Below are positions 43,530-53,276 of a DNA stretch of 64,000 bases, one piece after another (the stretch's first letter is position 1; every line of letters starts with the position of its first letter). The notes under the pieces were generated by a model, which ran no database searches, had not been told where the DNA came from, and saw nothing but the letters and a program-made list of their open reading frames with translations. The position numbers and the translations under genes were made by a program. Location: contig NZ_CP121647.1 of NCBI RefSeq assembly GCF_029714305.1, forward strand, positions 558,001 to 622,000. Reading direction: 5' to 3'. The DNA is from Bradyrhizobium sp. CB3481. GTDB lineage: Bacteria > Pseudomonadota > Alphaproteobacteria > Rhizobiales > Xanthobacteraceae.

Positions 43530-44615
43530 TTAATAGCCCGTCATTTCCAGGTAGCCCACCCCCGTGTGGCTGCCGGCGAGGCGGATCGGGCCTTCCCAAT
43601 AGGGGAAGCTGGTGCCCATCCAGCATCTAACGTTGAGCGGCGTGCACTCGATCGATAGCGCCATCTTCGGAACGGCGACACGCCACGTCGTCGGTATCTT
43701 TCGTCCCTCGATCTCGGTGAAGACCAGCGGCGTCATCGTGATGTCGGCCGAGGCGAGTTGCTCGGCCTTGCCGTCGGGAAGTATCCACTTGCCGGAGCCG
43801 TAATGCTGGCCGTCGCTCTGGCGCATCCGGTACAGCATCAGCTTGTCGCCTGACTTGAAGTGGAGCGACAGCCAGTCCCACCCGCTTTGATCCGATGCCA
43901 GCGGCTGGCTGCTCCATTCGCGGTCGAGCCAGGCCATGCCGGTGACATCGACCGGCTTGTCGTCGATGGTGAGGACACCGGTCGCCGAATAATGCGGCTG
44001 GCTGTAGTAGTAGGAGGCCTGTTCGCGCAGCGATTTGCGGCTGTAGCCGCCATCGCCCTGCAGCACCAGCGGACGCAGCGCCCCTAGCCGCAGCGCGTAG
44101 CTGAAGTCGGTGCCGGAAGCCTTCAGCGCAAGTGGCGCGATGTTCTCATCGCTGACCGGATCGATGCCGCGCATTTCCCAGGCATCGATCCAGGCCTGAA
44201 ATGGCTGCGCCTCGACACCGGCCTGACCGATGCCGCCGCGTGCAAAAGCCTGGGCAACGCGATGGGTGTCGGCGCGGGTGACGGCGGCATGGCCCATCCA
44301 GATCTGCTGGTTGGCCCACCCCTCTGTCGATCCACCTGGTGCAATCGCCTGGCGAAACAGCGTCCACTGCGCGCCATAGGCATTGCCGTTGGCATCGCTG
44401 AGATTGGCCGTCACATACCACCACTCGATGCGGAATTCCGGGTGCGGGCCGTGATCGGCGGGAAATGCGAACGTCCTGCCGGGAACGACCGGCGCAAACC
44501 CTTCCCCGCTTTCGCTCAAACCGGCATAGCCCTGCGCGAACGCCTTGCCACCGATCCCTGCAAGGAGCGCGCCGCCGACGAAACCGCGGCGGGTGATGCG
44601 GCCGCTAGCGTTCAT
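43530..44615 (-). CDS. AttH-like lipocalin domain protein (CrtC-related)
   Basis: A 361-residue exported protein with a twin-arginine signal (TRRGFVGGALLAGIGGKAFA) and two lipocalin-like domains of the AttH/carotenoid 1,2-hydratase superfamily; EFRIEWWYVTANLSD near residue 60 is the family signature. Its biochemical role is unsettled in the family. The start lies 11 bases inside the end of the permease gene, so it is co-translated with the LolD-like ATPase and FtsX-like permease, the arrangement known as AttEFGH from Agrobacterium. Confidence 0.88.
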   Translation of the reverse strand: MNASGRITRRGFVGGALLAGIGGKAFAQGYAGLSESGEGFAPVVPGRTFAFPADHGPHPEFRIEWWYVTANLSDANGNAYGAQWTLFRQAIAPGGSTEGWANQQIWMGHAAVTRADTHRVAQAFARGGIGQAGVEAQPFQAWIDAWEMRGIDPVSDENIAPLALKASGTDFSYALRLGALRPLVLQGDGGYSRKSLREQASYYYSQPHYSATGVLTIDDKPVDVTGMAWLDREWSSQPLASDQSGWDWLSLHFKSGDKLMLYRMRQSDGQHYGSGKWILPDGKAEQLASADITMTPLVFTEIEGRKIPTTWRVAVPKMALSIECTPLNVRCWMGTSFPYWEGPIRLAGSHTGVGYLEMTGY

Positions 44616-47064
44616 TGGCGAATATCCTGATCAGGCTGGCCGGCTGCATGCGCGCCAGGCGGATGACAGGCAGCGCAGCGGCGGCAAAGGCGGCGGCCAT
44701 CGCGACGCCGGTGAGCCACAGCAATTGCACCGGAAACACATGGAACGGCAGCCGCCAGCCAAATGCCTTGACGTTGACGATCGCGAGCAGGCACCACGCG
44801 ACGAGCAGACCCAGCGGCAGCGCGAAGATCGTGGTGATCAGCGCGACCGACATCGTCTTGAGAAGCTCGATCGCCGCCAGGCGCCGCCGCGTGATGCCGA
44901 TCGCCCAAAGCGGGGCCAGTTGCGGCAGCCGCGAATTGGCCAGCGTCAGCAAGCTCGTCAGCAGCGCGACGCCGGCAACGCCGAGCGTGAAGGCATTCAG
45001 CGCGGCGGTCACGGAAAAGGTGCGATTGAAGATCCGTGTCGATTCCGCCTTCATCGTCGCCTGGTCGGCGACGTTGCGGTCGTCGAGGCCGAATTTATCC
45101 TGCAGCGCCGAGATCAATGCCGGGATGTTGGCCGTGGCAACCCGCAGCCCCATCCGCGTCAGCGGAATCTCCGGAAAGCGCCGCGTCAGCGCGGCAAAAT
45201 TCACCGCGATCTGGCCCTTTGGGTTGCCGTAGTCAGCATAGATGCCGACGATGTCGAGCGGCCAGTTGCCGCCCGACGCCGGCACCTCGATCCGGTCGCC
45301 GACCGAAAGATGCATGCGCCGCGCCAGTTGTTCGCTGACAAGGGCTGCGTTGCCGGGGCGCAGCCTGGTCCAGGCATTGTCGGCCGATTGCAGCAGCGGC
45401 CAGTTATCGCGATAGGTGGCGTGATCGGGCAGGCCCAGCACCTCGATCGGCGCGCCGGCCAGTTGCGTATCGGCACGGCCGCCGGGGAGGATCGCCTCGA
45501 CCTCCGGCCGCTCGCGCAGCCACGCCTTGATCTCATGCGCCTGATCGTCATTGGCGGCATTGACGTAAACATCTGCCGCCAGCCGTCCGTCGAGCCAGAC
45601 CAGGAAGGTGCGGGAAAAACTCTCGACCATGGTGGAAACGCCGACATTGACTGCAAGCGCAAGCAGCAGCGCCATCAACGCGAGCGACAATCCGGAGAGC
45701 TGCTGACGGCTGTCGGCCCAGAACCAGACGCCGATCGGCTGACGTGCGTAGCGTTGTCCGATCGAGAGGGCGATCTCCAGAAACATCGGCAGGATCAGCG
45801 CCGCGCCAAGCATCAGCGCCGCGAGCACGGCAAAGCCCGACATCAGGGAATCGCCGAGCCATAAAAAGGCGCCGGCCCCTGCGAAAGCCGCGAGCGCCAG
45901 CGCACTCTGATAGGTCAGCCAGCGCCGCTGCGCCAGTTGCCAGGCAAACGGCTGGGCGGTGGCGAGCAGCGGCAGCCGTAGCGCCTTGGTCAGGCTGGCC
46001 GCCGCCGCGGCGAGCGCGCCGACAATGCTGATGGCGATGCCGGCGAACCACCATTGCGGCTTCAGCACCAGCTGTCCCGGAATCTGCGCGCCATAGAGCC
46101 CGCGCAGCGAGGCCACGACATCGGGCAGCAGTGCGCCGGCGATGAAGTAGCCGCAGACCAGCCCAACCAATCCCGCGACCAGCGCCAGCGACACCAGTTC
46201 GAGCACCAGCACGACGTTCAGCATCCGCGCCGAGACGCCGCAGGCGCGCAAGGTGCGCAGCGTGGGCAGGCGCTGCTCGAAGGCGAGCCCGATCGCCGAA
46301 TTGACGATGAACAGGCCGACAAAGAACGACAGCAGTCCGAATGCCGTCAGGTTCAGGTGAAAGCTGTCGGTGAGGCGTTCGAGATCGGTCTCGGCATCCG
46401 GTTCGACCAGACGCAGCCTGTCACCGGTGACGTCTTCCAGCGACGGGTGCTTGCCAGCCGCCTTGCCGATCAGGAGGCGCGAGAGCTGATCCGGCATCTT
46501 CAGAAGGTTTTGCGCGATGCCGATATCGACGACCAGCACGCCGGGCACCAAATTCGGCTGCACGCGCAGCGGCGGCAGTGACATGCCACTGGCCTCAAGC
46601 CGCGCGCCCTCGGCGAGCTTGAGATCGGCAAGCGTCTCCGGCGCGACCAGCATTTCGCCCGGCGGCGTCATGAAGGACTGCAGGCTGGCCTTGCCGACCG
46701 TCGGCGCATTGCCGACCTCGGCGGGCAGCGTGACCGGCTCGATCCCCATCAGGCGGAACGATCGTCCCTCGATCTGGATGCGGCCCTCGAGCACCGGCGA
46801 GACCGGCCAGCCGGCGCGGCGCAGATCGACAAAGAGTTTTTGCGGGAAGGTCGCGCCGCGGCTCGCGACCAGCATCGCGGCGCGCGCGCCGCCAAAGGTC
46901 GCCGCGGCGCGGTCATAGGAAGTGCGGGCCTGCTGGTTGAGCGCCTGCACGCCGCTCCATAGCGCGGTCGCCGAGATCAATCCGATCAGCAACGTTGCGA
47001 GCTGCATCGGATGCCGCCGCCAATGGCTCAGCAGCACGGCCAGCGTCCACAGCGCGCGCTTCAC
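44605..47064 (-). CDS. FtsX-like ABC permease (AttFG-like fusion)
   Basis: An 819-residue membrane protein with two FtsX/MacB-type permease modules: membrane helix near residue 25, large periplasmic domain, three helices around 240-350, a further helix pair near 390-430, a second periplasmic domain, and three helices at the C-terminus. This is the permease of a lipoprotein- or lipid-releasing type (ABC3) transporter. Its stop overlaps the start of the AttH-like gene and its start overlaps the stop of the ATPase gene by four bases. Confidence 0.9.
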   Translation of the reverse strand: MKRALWTLAVLLSHWRRHPMQLATLLIGLISATALWSGVQALNQQARTSYDRAAATFGGARAAMLVASRGATFPQKLFVDLRRAGWPVSPVLEGRIQIEGRSFRLMGIEPVTLPAEVGNAPTVGKASLQSFMTPPGEMLVAPETLADLKLAEGARLEASGMSLPPLRVQPNLVPGVLVVDIGIAQNLLKMPDQLSRLLIGKAAGKHPSLEDVTGDRLRLVEPDAETDLERLTDSFHLNLTAFGLLSFFVGLFIVNSAIGLAFEQRLPTLRTLRACGVSARMLNVVLVLELVSLALVAGLVGLVCGYFIAGALLPDVVASLRGLYGAQIPGQLVLKPQWWFAGIAISIVGALAAAAASLTKALRLPLLATAQPFAWQLAQRRWLTYQSALALAAFAGAGAFLWLGDSLMSGFAVLAALMLGAALILPMFLEIALSIGQRYARQPIGVWFWADSRQQLSGLSLALMALLLALAVNVGVSTMVESFSRTFLVWLDGRLAADVYVNAANDDQAHEIKAWLRERPEVEAILPGGRADTQLAGAPIEVLGLPDHATYRDNWPLLQSADNAWTRLRPGNAALVSEQLARRMHLSVGDRIEVPASGGNWPLDIVGIYADYGNPKGQIAVNFAALTRRFPEIPLTRMGLRVATANIPALISALQDKFGLDDRNVADQATMKAESTRIFNRTFSVTAALNAFTLGVAGVALLTSLLTLANSRLPQLAPLWAIGITRRRLAAIELLKTMSVALITTIFALPLGLLVAWCLLAIVNVKAFGWRLPFHVFPVQLLWLTGVAMAAAFAAAALPVIRLARMQPASLIRIFANER

Positions 47065-47747
47065 GCGATCACCCCGGCATGGAGGTTGACCTGCCGGTCG
47101 AGCGTGGCGGCCAGCCTTGCGCTGTGCGTCACCATTAGAAAACCGCAGCCGCTGCGCGTCACCAGATCGCGCGCCAATGCCAGCACCTCGTCGGCGGTGT
47201 CCTCGTCGAGATTGCCGGTCGGCTCGTCCGCGAGCAGCAGCAGCGGCTTGATCGCCAGCGCCCGGCCAATGGCGACGCGCTGCTGCTGGCCGCCGGACAA
47301 TTGCTCGGGATACCGCTTGAGGAAGCGGCCGAGCCCGAGCCGCTCAACCAGCTCGTTATGCCAGATCGCATCATGACGGCCGGCGATGCGCGACTGAAAG
47401 GCGAGGTTATCCTCTACCGTCAGGCTCGGGATCAGGTTGAATTGCTGGAACACCAGGCCGAGCCGGTCGCGGCGCATTTCGGCGCGGTCGGCATCGCTGA
47501 GCTCGCCAACCTGTGCATCCGCCAGCCGGATCTCGCCGCCATCGGCCGCGTCGAGACCTGCGATCAGATGCAGCAGTGTGCTCTTGCCGCTGCCGGATTC
47601 GCCCGTCAGCGCGACGCTCTCGCCGGCCGCAACCGTCAGGTTCACGCCGCGCAATACCGCAACCTCTTCACCAGCGGTGCGGTAGCTCTTCGTCAGGCTG
47701 GTGACGTGAAGCACCGGGCCGGTTGCATTGGGACTATCTTTGGTCAT
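47061..47747 (-). CDS. LolD/MacB-type ABC ATPase (AttE-like)
   Basis: A 228-residue ATPase of the lipoprotein-release family: Walker A GESGSGKST, LGLVFQQFNLIPSLTVEDN, signature LSGGQQQRVAIGRAL and Walker B LLLADEPTGNLD. It powers the permease just downstream. ATG 47747 was preferred to a TTG three codons earlier; neither has a strong ribosome site. Gene order ATPase-permease-AttH is conserved in many proteobacteria. Confidence 0.92.
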   Translation of the reverse strand: MTKDSPNATGPVLHVTSLTKSYRTAGEEVAVLRGVNLTVAAGESVALTGESGSGKSTLLHLIAGLDAADGGEIRLADAQVGELSDADRAEMRRDRLGLVFQQFNLIPSLTVEDNLAFQSRIAGRHDAIWHNELVERLGLGRFLKRYPEQLSGGQQQRVAIGRALAIKPLLLLADEPTGNLDEDTADEVLALARDLVTRSGCGFLMVTHSARLAATLDRQVNLHAGVIA

Positions 47748-47999
47748 GCGCGACAATGAACCGATCTGACCATGAAAAATCCCCTGAACATGATGGCATG
47801 CAACATATCAGGGCGAGTGCGCGGGATCACGGCCTCAATTCGCGCGGCGACGTGAACGTGATCCGGCCTAAGGCGAGCGCCTGGTGCAGGTGCTTCGCGG
47901 AAAATCCCGGTTGCCTTGCCTGCAACGCCCCTTGTACCATTGGAACCGGCCGATCTTACAGAGCCAGCAAAGACATAAGTACAGACGGGGAAAACAGCC

Positions 48000-49274
48000 A
48001 TGACCGCGCAACCGACGCCCGCAGGCGCTTGGAAAATCACCTTCCTGCTGTTCCTGTTCATGCTGGTGAATTTCGCCGACAAGATCGTGGTCGGCCTCGC
48101 CGGCGCGCCGATTATGGATGAGCTGAAGCTGTCGCCGGAGCAGTTCGGCTTCCTCGGCTCCTCATTCTTCTTCCTGTTTTCGATCTCGGCCATCGTGGTG
48201 GGCTTCATCGTCAACCGTGTCGACACCCGCTGGGTGCTGCTGGTGATGGCGGTAATCTGGTCGGTGGCGCAGTTTCCGATGGTCGGCACGGTGGGTTTCG
48301 TGACGCTGGTGATCTGCCGCATCATCCTCGGGGCCGGCGAGGGGCCGGCTTTCTCGGTGGCGGCGCACGCGATCTATAAATGGTTTCCCGACGAGAAGCG
48401 CACGCTGCCCACCGCCATTCTCTCCCAGGGCTCGGCGTTCGGCGTGATCCTCGCGGTGCCGGCGCTGAACTGGATCATCGTCAATCATAGCTGGCACTAC
48501 GCCTTCGGTGCGCTCGGCGTGGTCGGTCTGATGTGGGCGGTGGCCTGGCTCGTCATGGGCAAGGAAGGCCCGCTGGTGCAGACGGTCGAAACCGCCGCCG
48601 CTGATCCGCGCGTTCCTTACTTTCAGCTTCTGACCTCGCGGACCTTCATCGGCTGCTGTGCGGCGACCTTCGGCGCCTACTGGGCGCTGTCGCTCGGCTT
48701 GACCTGGTTCACACCGTTCATCGTCAAGGGGCTCGGCTTCACGCAAAAGGATGCCGGCTGGATATCGGTACTGCCCTGGATGTTCGGCGCGGCCATCGTG
48801 CTGCTGACGGGGTGGATTTCGCAGGTGATGCTGGCGCGCGGCTATACCACGCGCGGCGCCCGCGGCGTGCTCGGCTCGGTGCCGCTGATCGTCGGCGGAG
48901 CGATCCTCTCGGTAATGCCGCATGTCAACGGCGCCGGCCTGCAGATCGCACTCCTCGTGGTGGGCTCCGGACTGTGCGGCTCGATCTATGTGGTCTGCCC
49001 GCCGATGCTCGGCGAGTTCACGCCGGTGCAGCAGCGCGGCGCGGTCATTGCTATCTACGGCGCGATCTACACGCTGGCGGGAATGATCGCGCCTTCCGTG
49101 ATGGGCGTCGTGATCCAGAACGCAGCGGTGCCGCTCGACGGCTACATCACCGGCTTCACCATCAATGCCGTGATCATGGCGGCTTCGGGCCTGCTCGGGC
49201 TGCTCCTGCTGTGGCCGAATTCGGAGCGCAAGCGGCTGATGGCCCAGGCGGCGGCTCAGCCGAAGTTTGCGTGA
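48000..49274 (+). CDS. MFS transporter (anion:cation symporter-like)
   Basis: A 424-residue major facilitator with twelve predicted helices. The loop FADKIVVGLAGAPIMDELKLS after helix 1 and the RIILGAGEGPAFSVAAHAIYKWFPDEKR stretch resemble the ACS family that takes up organic anions such as hexuronates or aromatic acids. ATG 48000 has GGGGAA upstream. A GST-like gene starts six bases after its stop and is likely co-transcribed. Confidence 0.9.
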   Translation: MTAQPTPAGAWKITFLLFLFMLVNFADKIVVGLAGAPIMDELKLSPEQFGFLGSSFFFLFSISAIVVGFIVNRVDTRWVLLVMAVIWSVAQFPMVGTVGFVTLVICRIILGAGEGPAFSVAAHAIYKWFPDEKRTLPTAILSQGSAFGVILAVPALNWIIVNHSWHYAFGALGVVGLMWAVAWLVMGKEGPLVQTVETAAADPRVPYFQLLTSRTFIGCCAATFGAYWALSLGLTWFTPFIVKGLGFTQKDAGWISVLPWMFGAAIVLLTGWISQVMLARGYTTRGARGVLGSVPLIVGGAILSVMPHVNGAGLQIALLVVGSGLCGSIYVVCPPMLGEFTPVQQRGAVIAIYGAIYTLAGMIAPSVMGVVIQNAAVPLDGYITGFTINAVIMAASGLLGLLLLWPNSERKRLMAQAAAQPKFA

Positions 49275-49279
49275 ACGGA

Positions 49280-49939
49280 ATGGCCCGCTATCGGCTTCAT
49301 TGCATTGGCGCCTCGGGCAATTCCTACAAACTGGCCCTCTATCTGAACTGCGCGGGCCTCGACTGGGAGCCGGTCGGAGTAGATTTTGCCGGCGGCCAGA
49401 CGCGCGATCCGGACTGGCGGACCAAAATCAACGCAATGGGCGAAGTCCCGGTGCTGGAAGTTGACGGCCAGTTGATGTCTCAGTCGGGCGCGATCCTGAT
49501 CTGGCTTGCGGAAACCACCGGCAAGTTTGCGCCCGCCAACGACCAGCGATACGAGGCCCTGCGCTGGATCATGTTCGACAATCACAAGTTCACCAGCAAC
49601 CATGCGATGCATCGGTTTCAGAATTCATTCATGCCGGAGCCAGTGCATCCCGCCATACTGTCGTTCCTGCGCGCGCGCACCGAGGCGAGCTTTGCAATTG
49701 TCGAAAAGCATCTCGCAGATCGGGCCTTCATGCTCGGTGACAAGCCAACGATCGTGGATTTTTCCTTGGCGGGGTATGTGTATTACCCCAAGGAAGAGAC
49801 CGGCTTCGACATCGCGGTGGATTTTCCGGCGCTCCACGCCTGGCGCCAGCGCCTCGCGGCGCTGCCGGGCTGTCAGCCGCCCTACGAACTGATGCCGGTG
49901 GGTTCGGATCTGCGGCAAACGATGCGCCGCCCTGCATAG
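49280..49939 (+). CDS. Glutathione S-transferase family protein
   Basis: A 219-residue GST with thioredoxin-like N-terminal domain (MARYRLHCIGASGNSYKLALYLN, then cis-Pro in MGEVPVLEVDG and QSGAILIWLAE) and helical C-terminal domain (ERHLADRAFMLGDKPTIVDFS-like region). Ser14/Asn15 is the probable active-site pair. ATG 49280 is chosen; GTG 49271 overlaps the MFS stop and is a possible alternative. Coupled to the MFS gene, the pair may handle a xenobiotic or organic acid. Confidence 0.87.
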   Translation: MARYRLHCIGASGNSYKLALYLNCAGLDWEPVGVDFAGGQTRDPDWRTKINAMGEVPVLEVDGQLMSQSGAILIWLAETTGKFAPANDQRYEALRWIMFDNHKFTSNHAMHRFQNSFMPEPVHPAILSFLRARTEASFAIVEKHLADRAFMLGDKPTIVDFSLAGYVYYPKEETGFDIAVDFPALHAWRQRLAALPGCQPPYELMPVGSDLRQTMRRPA

Positions 49940-49950
49940 CCTTGCAGCCT

Positions 49951-50036
49951 GTAGCCCGGATGAAGCGCAGCGCAGCCCGAGACCAGCTTGTCAGATTGTG
50001 GGACCCCGGGTTTTGCTTCGCTCCACCCGGGCTACG
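49951..50036. repeat. Inverted repeat, GTAGCCCGG / CCGGGCTAC family
   Basis: TGTAGCCCGGATGAAGCGCAG faces TTCGCTCCACCCGGGCTAC. It lies after the GST gene and is a single copy in this window, although it resembles the common high-GC intergenic palindromes. Confidence 0.75.
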
Positions 50037-50044
50037 CTCTATCC

Positions 50045-50190
50045 GTCGTCCCTGCGCACGCAGGGACCCCGAGCGTGAGCGCAATGCGCTCATCGCGGCG
50101 CCGCGGCCCATCCATTGAGGCGCTATGGCAGACGCCTGACTTCGACAATCAGCATTGGTGGTTATGGGTCCCTGCGTTCGCAGGGACGAC
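50045..50190. repeat. Inverted repeat, GTCGTCCC / GGGACGAC family, long copy
   Basis: Outer arms GTCGTCCCTGCGCACGCAGG and CTGCGTTCGCAGGGACGAC; the inner part contains GGTTATGGGTCCC. It is next to the 49951-50036 repeat and separates convergent genes. Confidence 0.8.
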
Positions 50191-50216
50191 ACCTGTTGTG
50201 TTGAAGCTTGGCCGCC

Positions 50217-51959
50217 TCAACTCGCCGCCGCGTCGAGTTGCGGCTTTGAGCCCTGCGCGCCGCGCACCAGTTTGCCCGGGCGGGCGCCGGTAGCCTTGCC
50301 GCCGCGCTGCGTCACCACGCCGGAGACGATGGTCGCATCGTAGCCGTCGACCTGCTGCATCAGGCGGCGGCCGCCGACCGGCAGGTCGTAATGCACTTTT
50401 GGCGGATGCAGGTGCAGGCGATCGTAATCGATCACGTTGACGTCGGCCTTGAAACCCGGGGCGATCACGCCGCGGTCGTAGAGGCCGACCGAGAGCGCCG
50501 TCTTGCGCGACTGCGCTGCCACCACGAACGGGATCGACAGCTTTTCGCCGCGGCTGCGGTCGCGCGTCCAGTGCGTCAAGAGATACGTGGGGAAGCTGGC
50601 ATCGCAGATGATGCCGCAATGCGCGCCGCCGTCGGAGAGACCCGGCACGGAATTGGCGTGACGCAGCATCTCGCTGACAGCATCCAGATTGCCGTCCGCA
50701 TAATTGAGGAATGGCACGTAGAGCATGCCGCGGCCCTCGTCCGTCAGCATCGCATCATACGCCAGCTCTTCCGGCTGCTTGCCCAAGCGGCGGGCCTGCG
50801 CACCCAGCGTATTCTCCGGCGGTTGCTCATAGTCCGGCGGATTGCCGAGCAGGTACATCTTGTCGTAGTTCGGCCGGAAGAACAGCGGATCATCGGTCGC
50901 GGTGGCGTGCTCGCTCAGGATGGCTTTGCGCACTTCCGGCCGGCGCAGCCGCGCGAGGCGCTCGGCGAGCGGCAGATGCGCAATCGCCTGATAGCTCGGA
51001 TGGGTCTGGAACGGGTTGCGCGATAGTTCCAGTCCCAGCATCAGCCCGACCGGGCGGGCAGCGATCTGCGCCGTGATCGACAGGCCGCGTTCGGAGGCTT
51101 GTTTGATGGTGTCGAGCGTCTGGCGCCAGCGCTGCGGCGCCTTGTCGTTCTGGGTGATCGAGAACGACACCGGAATTTTCGTGTTCTCGGCAACCCGCAG
51201 CATCATCGGCAGGTCTTCGTTGATGGTGGAGAGGTCGAGCACGAATTGCAGCACGCTGCGTCCCTTGGCATGCATCGCCGCCGCGATGGCCGTGAGTTCA
51301 TCCTCGCCGGCCTTCAGCGTCGGCGTGAAGTCACCGGTCGAGGTGCGGTGGTTCAGTGTGCGCGAGGTCGAGAAGCCGAGTGCGCCGGCCTTTACGGCGT
51401 CGCCAGCCAGCACGGCCATCGCCTTGTTGTCGTCGGGCGTGGATGGATCGCGGCGAGCGCCGCGCTCGCCCATCACATAGACGCGCAAGGCGGCATGCGG
51501 CAGTTGCGCGCCGACGTCCATATCGAAGCTACGCTTCGACAGCCAGTCCATGTAATCCGGAAAGCTTTCCCACGCCCAGGGAATGCCGGCGCTCAGCACC
51601 GGCTCGGGAATGTCCTCGACGCCTTCCATCAACTGGATCAAGCGGAGATGATCCTCCGGACGGCACGGCGCGAAGCCGACGCCGCAATTGCCCATGATCG
51701 CTGTGGTGACGCCGTTCTGTGAGGAGGGCGTGATGTCCTGGCTCCAGGTGACCTGGCCGTCATAATGGGTATGGACGTCGACAAAGCCTGGCGTGACCAA
51801 CTTGCCCTTGGCGTCGATCTCTTCCCTGCCCTTGCCGGCGACCTTGCCGACTTCGCTGATGCGGCCGCCGGTGATCGCAACATCGGCTTCGAAGAGATCG
51901 CCACCCTTGCCGTCGGCAACGGTGCCGCCACGGATCACGAGGTCGGGGGTCGAGGTCAT
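50217..51959 (-). CDS. N-acyl-D-amino-acid deacylase family amidohydrolase
   Basis: A 580-residue amidohydrolase-superfamily enzyme. The HxH metal motif is in VDVHTHYDGQ, the Cys ligand of D-aminoacylases in GNCGVGFAP, and the late Asp in SDGGAHCG; the C-terminal beta region (VGLYDRGVIAPGFKADVNVID) completes the family layout. It removes N-acyl groups from D-amino acids or opens related cyclic amides. ATG 51959 (MTSTPD) is preferred; two in-frame ATG codons 3 and 12 codons upstream are possible. No signal peptide, so cytoplasmic. The MFS gene upstream on the same strand may supply substrate. Confidence 0.88.
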   Translation of the reverse strand: MTSTPDLVIRGGTVADGKGGDLFEADVAITGGRISEVGKVAGKGREEIDAKGKLVTPGFVDVHTHYDGQVTWSQDITPSSQNGVTTAIMGNCGVGFAPCRPEDHLRLIQLMEGVEDIPEPVLSAGIPWAWESFPDYMDWLSKRSFDMDVGAQLPHAALRVYVMGERGARRDPSTPDDNKAMAVLAGDAVKAGALGFSTSRTLNHRTSTGDFTPTLKAGEDELTAIAAAMHAKGRSVLQFVLDLSTINEDLPMMLRVAENTKIPVSFSITQNDKAPQRWRQTLDTIKQASERGLSITAQIAARPVGLMLGLELSRNPFQTHPSYQAIAHLPLAERLARLRRPEVRKAILSEHATATDDPLFFRPNYDKMYLLGNPPDYEQPPENTLGAQARRLGKQPEELAYDAMLTDEGRGMLYVPFLNYADGNLDAVSEMLRHANSVPGLSDGGAHCGIICDASFPTYLLTHWTRDRSRGEKLSIPFVVAAQSRKTALSVGLYDRGVIAPGFKADVNVIDYDRLHLHPPKVHYDLPVGGRRLMQQVDGYDATIVSGVVTQRGGKATGARPGKLVRGAQGSKPQLDAAAS

Positions 51960-52046
51960 GGCTTCCATCCCGGTTTTGTTTTGTTGGCGCATCATCTGAC
52001 GCCGTCCGATGCTGTCAACCGCCGGGGATGGGGTTCAGAAATCCGT

Positions 52047-53276
52047 TTATGCCTTGGCGGGTTCCGCCGGCTTGCGGTCGGTCACCAGCGCCAGCAGGAC
52101 CGTCAGCACCATGAAGGCGACGGAGGCGCCGAACACCCAGTGCGGCAAATGCTGGTCCATGATCCAGCCGAACAACAGCGGTGAGAGAATGCCGCTGAAA
52201 TTAAAGCCGGTGGAGACGATGCCGAAGGCGCGGCCCGCAGCGCCCGCCGGCGCTGCGTTGCGGACCAGCATGTCGCGCGAGGGCGCGATCACGCCGCCGA
52301 GAAAGCCGGCCAGTCCCATCGCAGCGGTGAGCACCACCGACGGCAGGTTGATCGTCGCAATGACCGTGATGATGACGGCGTTGATGCCAAAACAGGCGGC
52401 GGCGACATTGCCGTGGCGCCTCGTGCGGTCGGCAAGATAGCCGCCGGCGAGCACGCCGGCGGCGCTGGCGCCGAGAAATGCGGTCAGCGCGATGTTGGCG
52501 GCCGAGAAGGTCACGCCATAGCCGCTCATCAGCGCGACCACGCCGAAATTGCTGATGCCGGCATTGGACAGGCCGAGCAGCATGAAGAAGATCGTCAGCA
52601 CGATGATGGCCGGCGTCAAGATACTCTGCTGCTGATCCGGCGCGCCGTCGGTCTTGCGATCGGCCGAGCTCGCATCGGGAATCCGGGCCGCGATCAACAG
52701 CAGCGCGACGAGCGGCCCGACCGCACCGGCCACGATCAGCGCGCCGAAACCGCCGACGGCGGCCACCAGTGCAGCCATGATCGCCGGCGCCACCGCACCG
52801 CCGAGAAAGCCCGCAAACGTATGGATCGAGAAGGCGCGGCCCATCCGCGCTTCATCCATATGCGTCGAGAGGATCGCGTAATCGCAGGGATGATAGACGC
52901 TGTTGGCGAGGCCGAGCAGCGCGGCGCTGGCGATCAGCGAGACGTAGCTGAGATGCAAGCCGAGCACGATCAGCGCAAGCCCGCCAACGGTCAGCCCGAT
53001 CAGCAGCACCTTTCGCGCGCCGATATGGTCGGCGAGATACCCGATCGGCGCCTGCGTCAGGCCGGAGACGACGCCGAACACGGTGAGCGCAAAGCCGAGC
53101 TCGATATAGCCGACGCCAAGCTGCTCTTTCAGGAACGGGAACAGCATCGGCAGCACGAACAGGTGGAAATGGCTGACCCAATGCGCGATCGAAATCGCCG
53201 TCAGCGTACGCAGCGCCGTGTCTGCCTTGGCAGTATCAGTCTTGGCTTGTTGCAGTGCGGCCAGAATATCGACCAT
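52047..53276 (-). CDS. MFS transporter
   Basis: A 409-residue major facilitator with twelve hydrophobic segments and the motif GYLADHIGARKVLLIG after helix 2, the MFS signature. The substrate is not clear; the overall character recalls Fsr- or NarK-like drug or nitrate/nitrite exporters but I do not name one. It lies 87 bases upstream of the D-aminoacylase gene on the same strand. Confidence 0.88.
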   Translation of the reverse strand: MVDILAALQQAKTDTAKADTALRTLTAISIAHWVSHFHLFVLPMLFPFLKEQLGVGYIELGFALTVFGVVSGLTQAPIGYLADHIGARKVLLIGLTVGGLALIVLGLHLSYVSLIASAALLGLANSVYHPCDYAILSTHMDEARMGRAFSIHTFAGFLGGAVAPAIMAALVAAVGGFGALIVAGAVGPLVALLLIAARIPDASSADRKTDGAPDQQQSILTPAIIVLTIFFMLLGLSNAGISNFGVVALMSGYGVTFSAANIALTAFLGASAAGVLAGGYLADRTRRHGNVAAACFGINAVIITVIATINLPSVVLTAAMGLAGFLGGVIAPSRDMLVRNAAPAGAAGRAFGIVSTGFNFSGILSPLLFGWIMDQHLPHWVFGASVAFMVLTVLLALVTDRKPAEPAKA

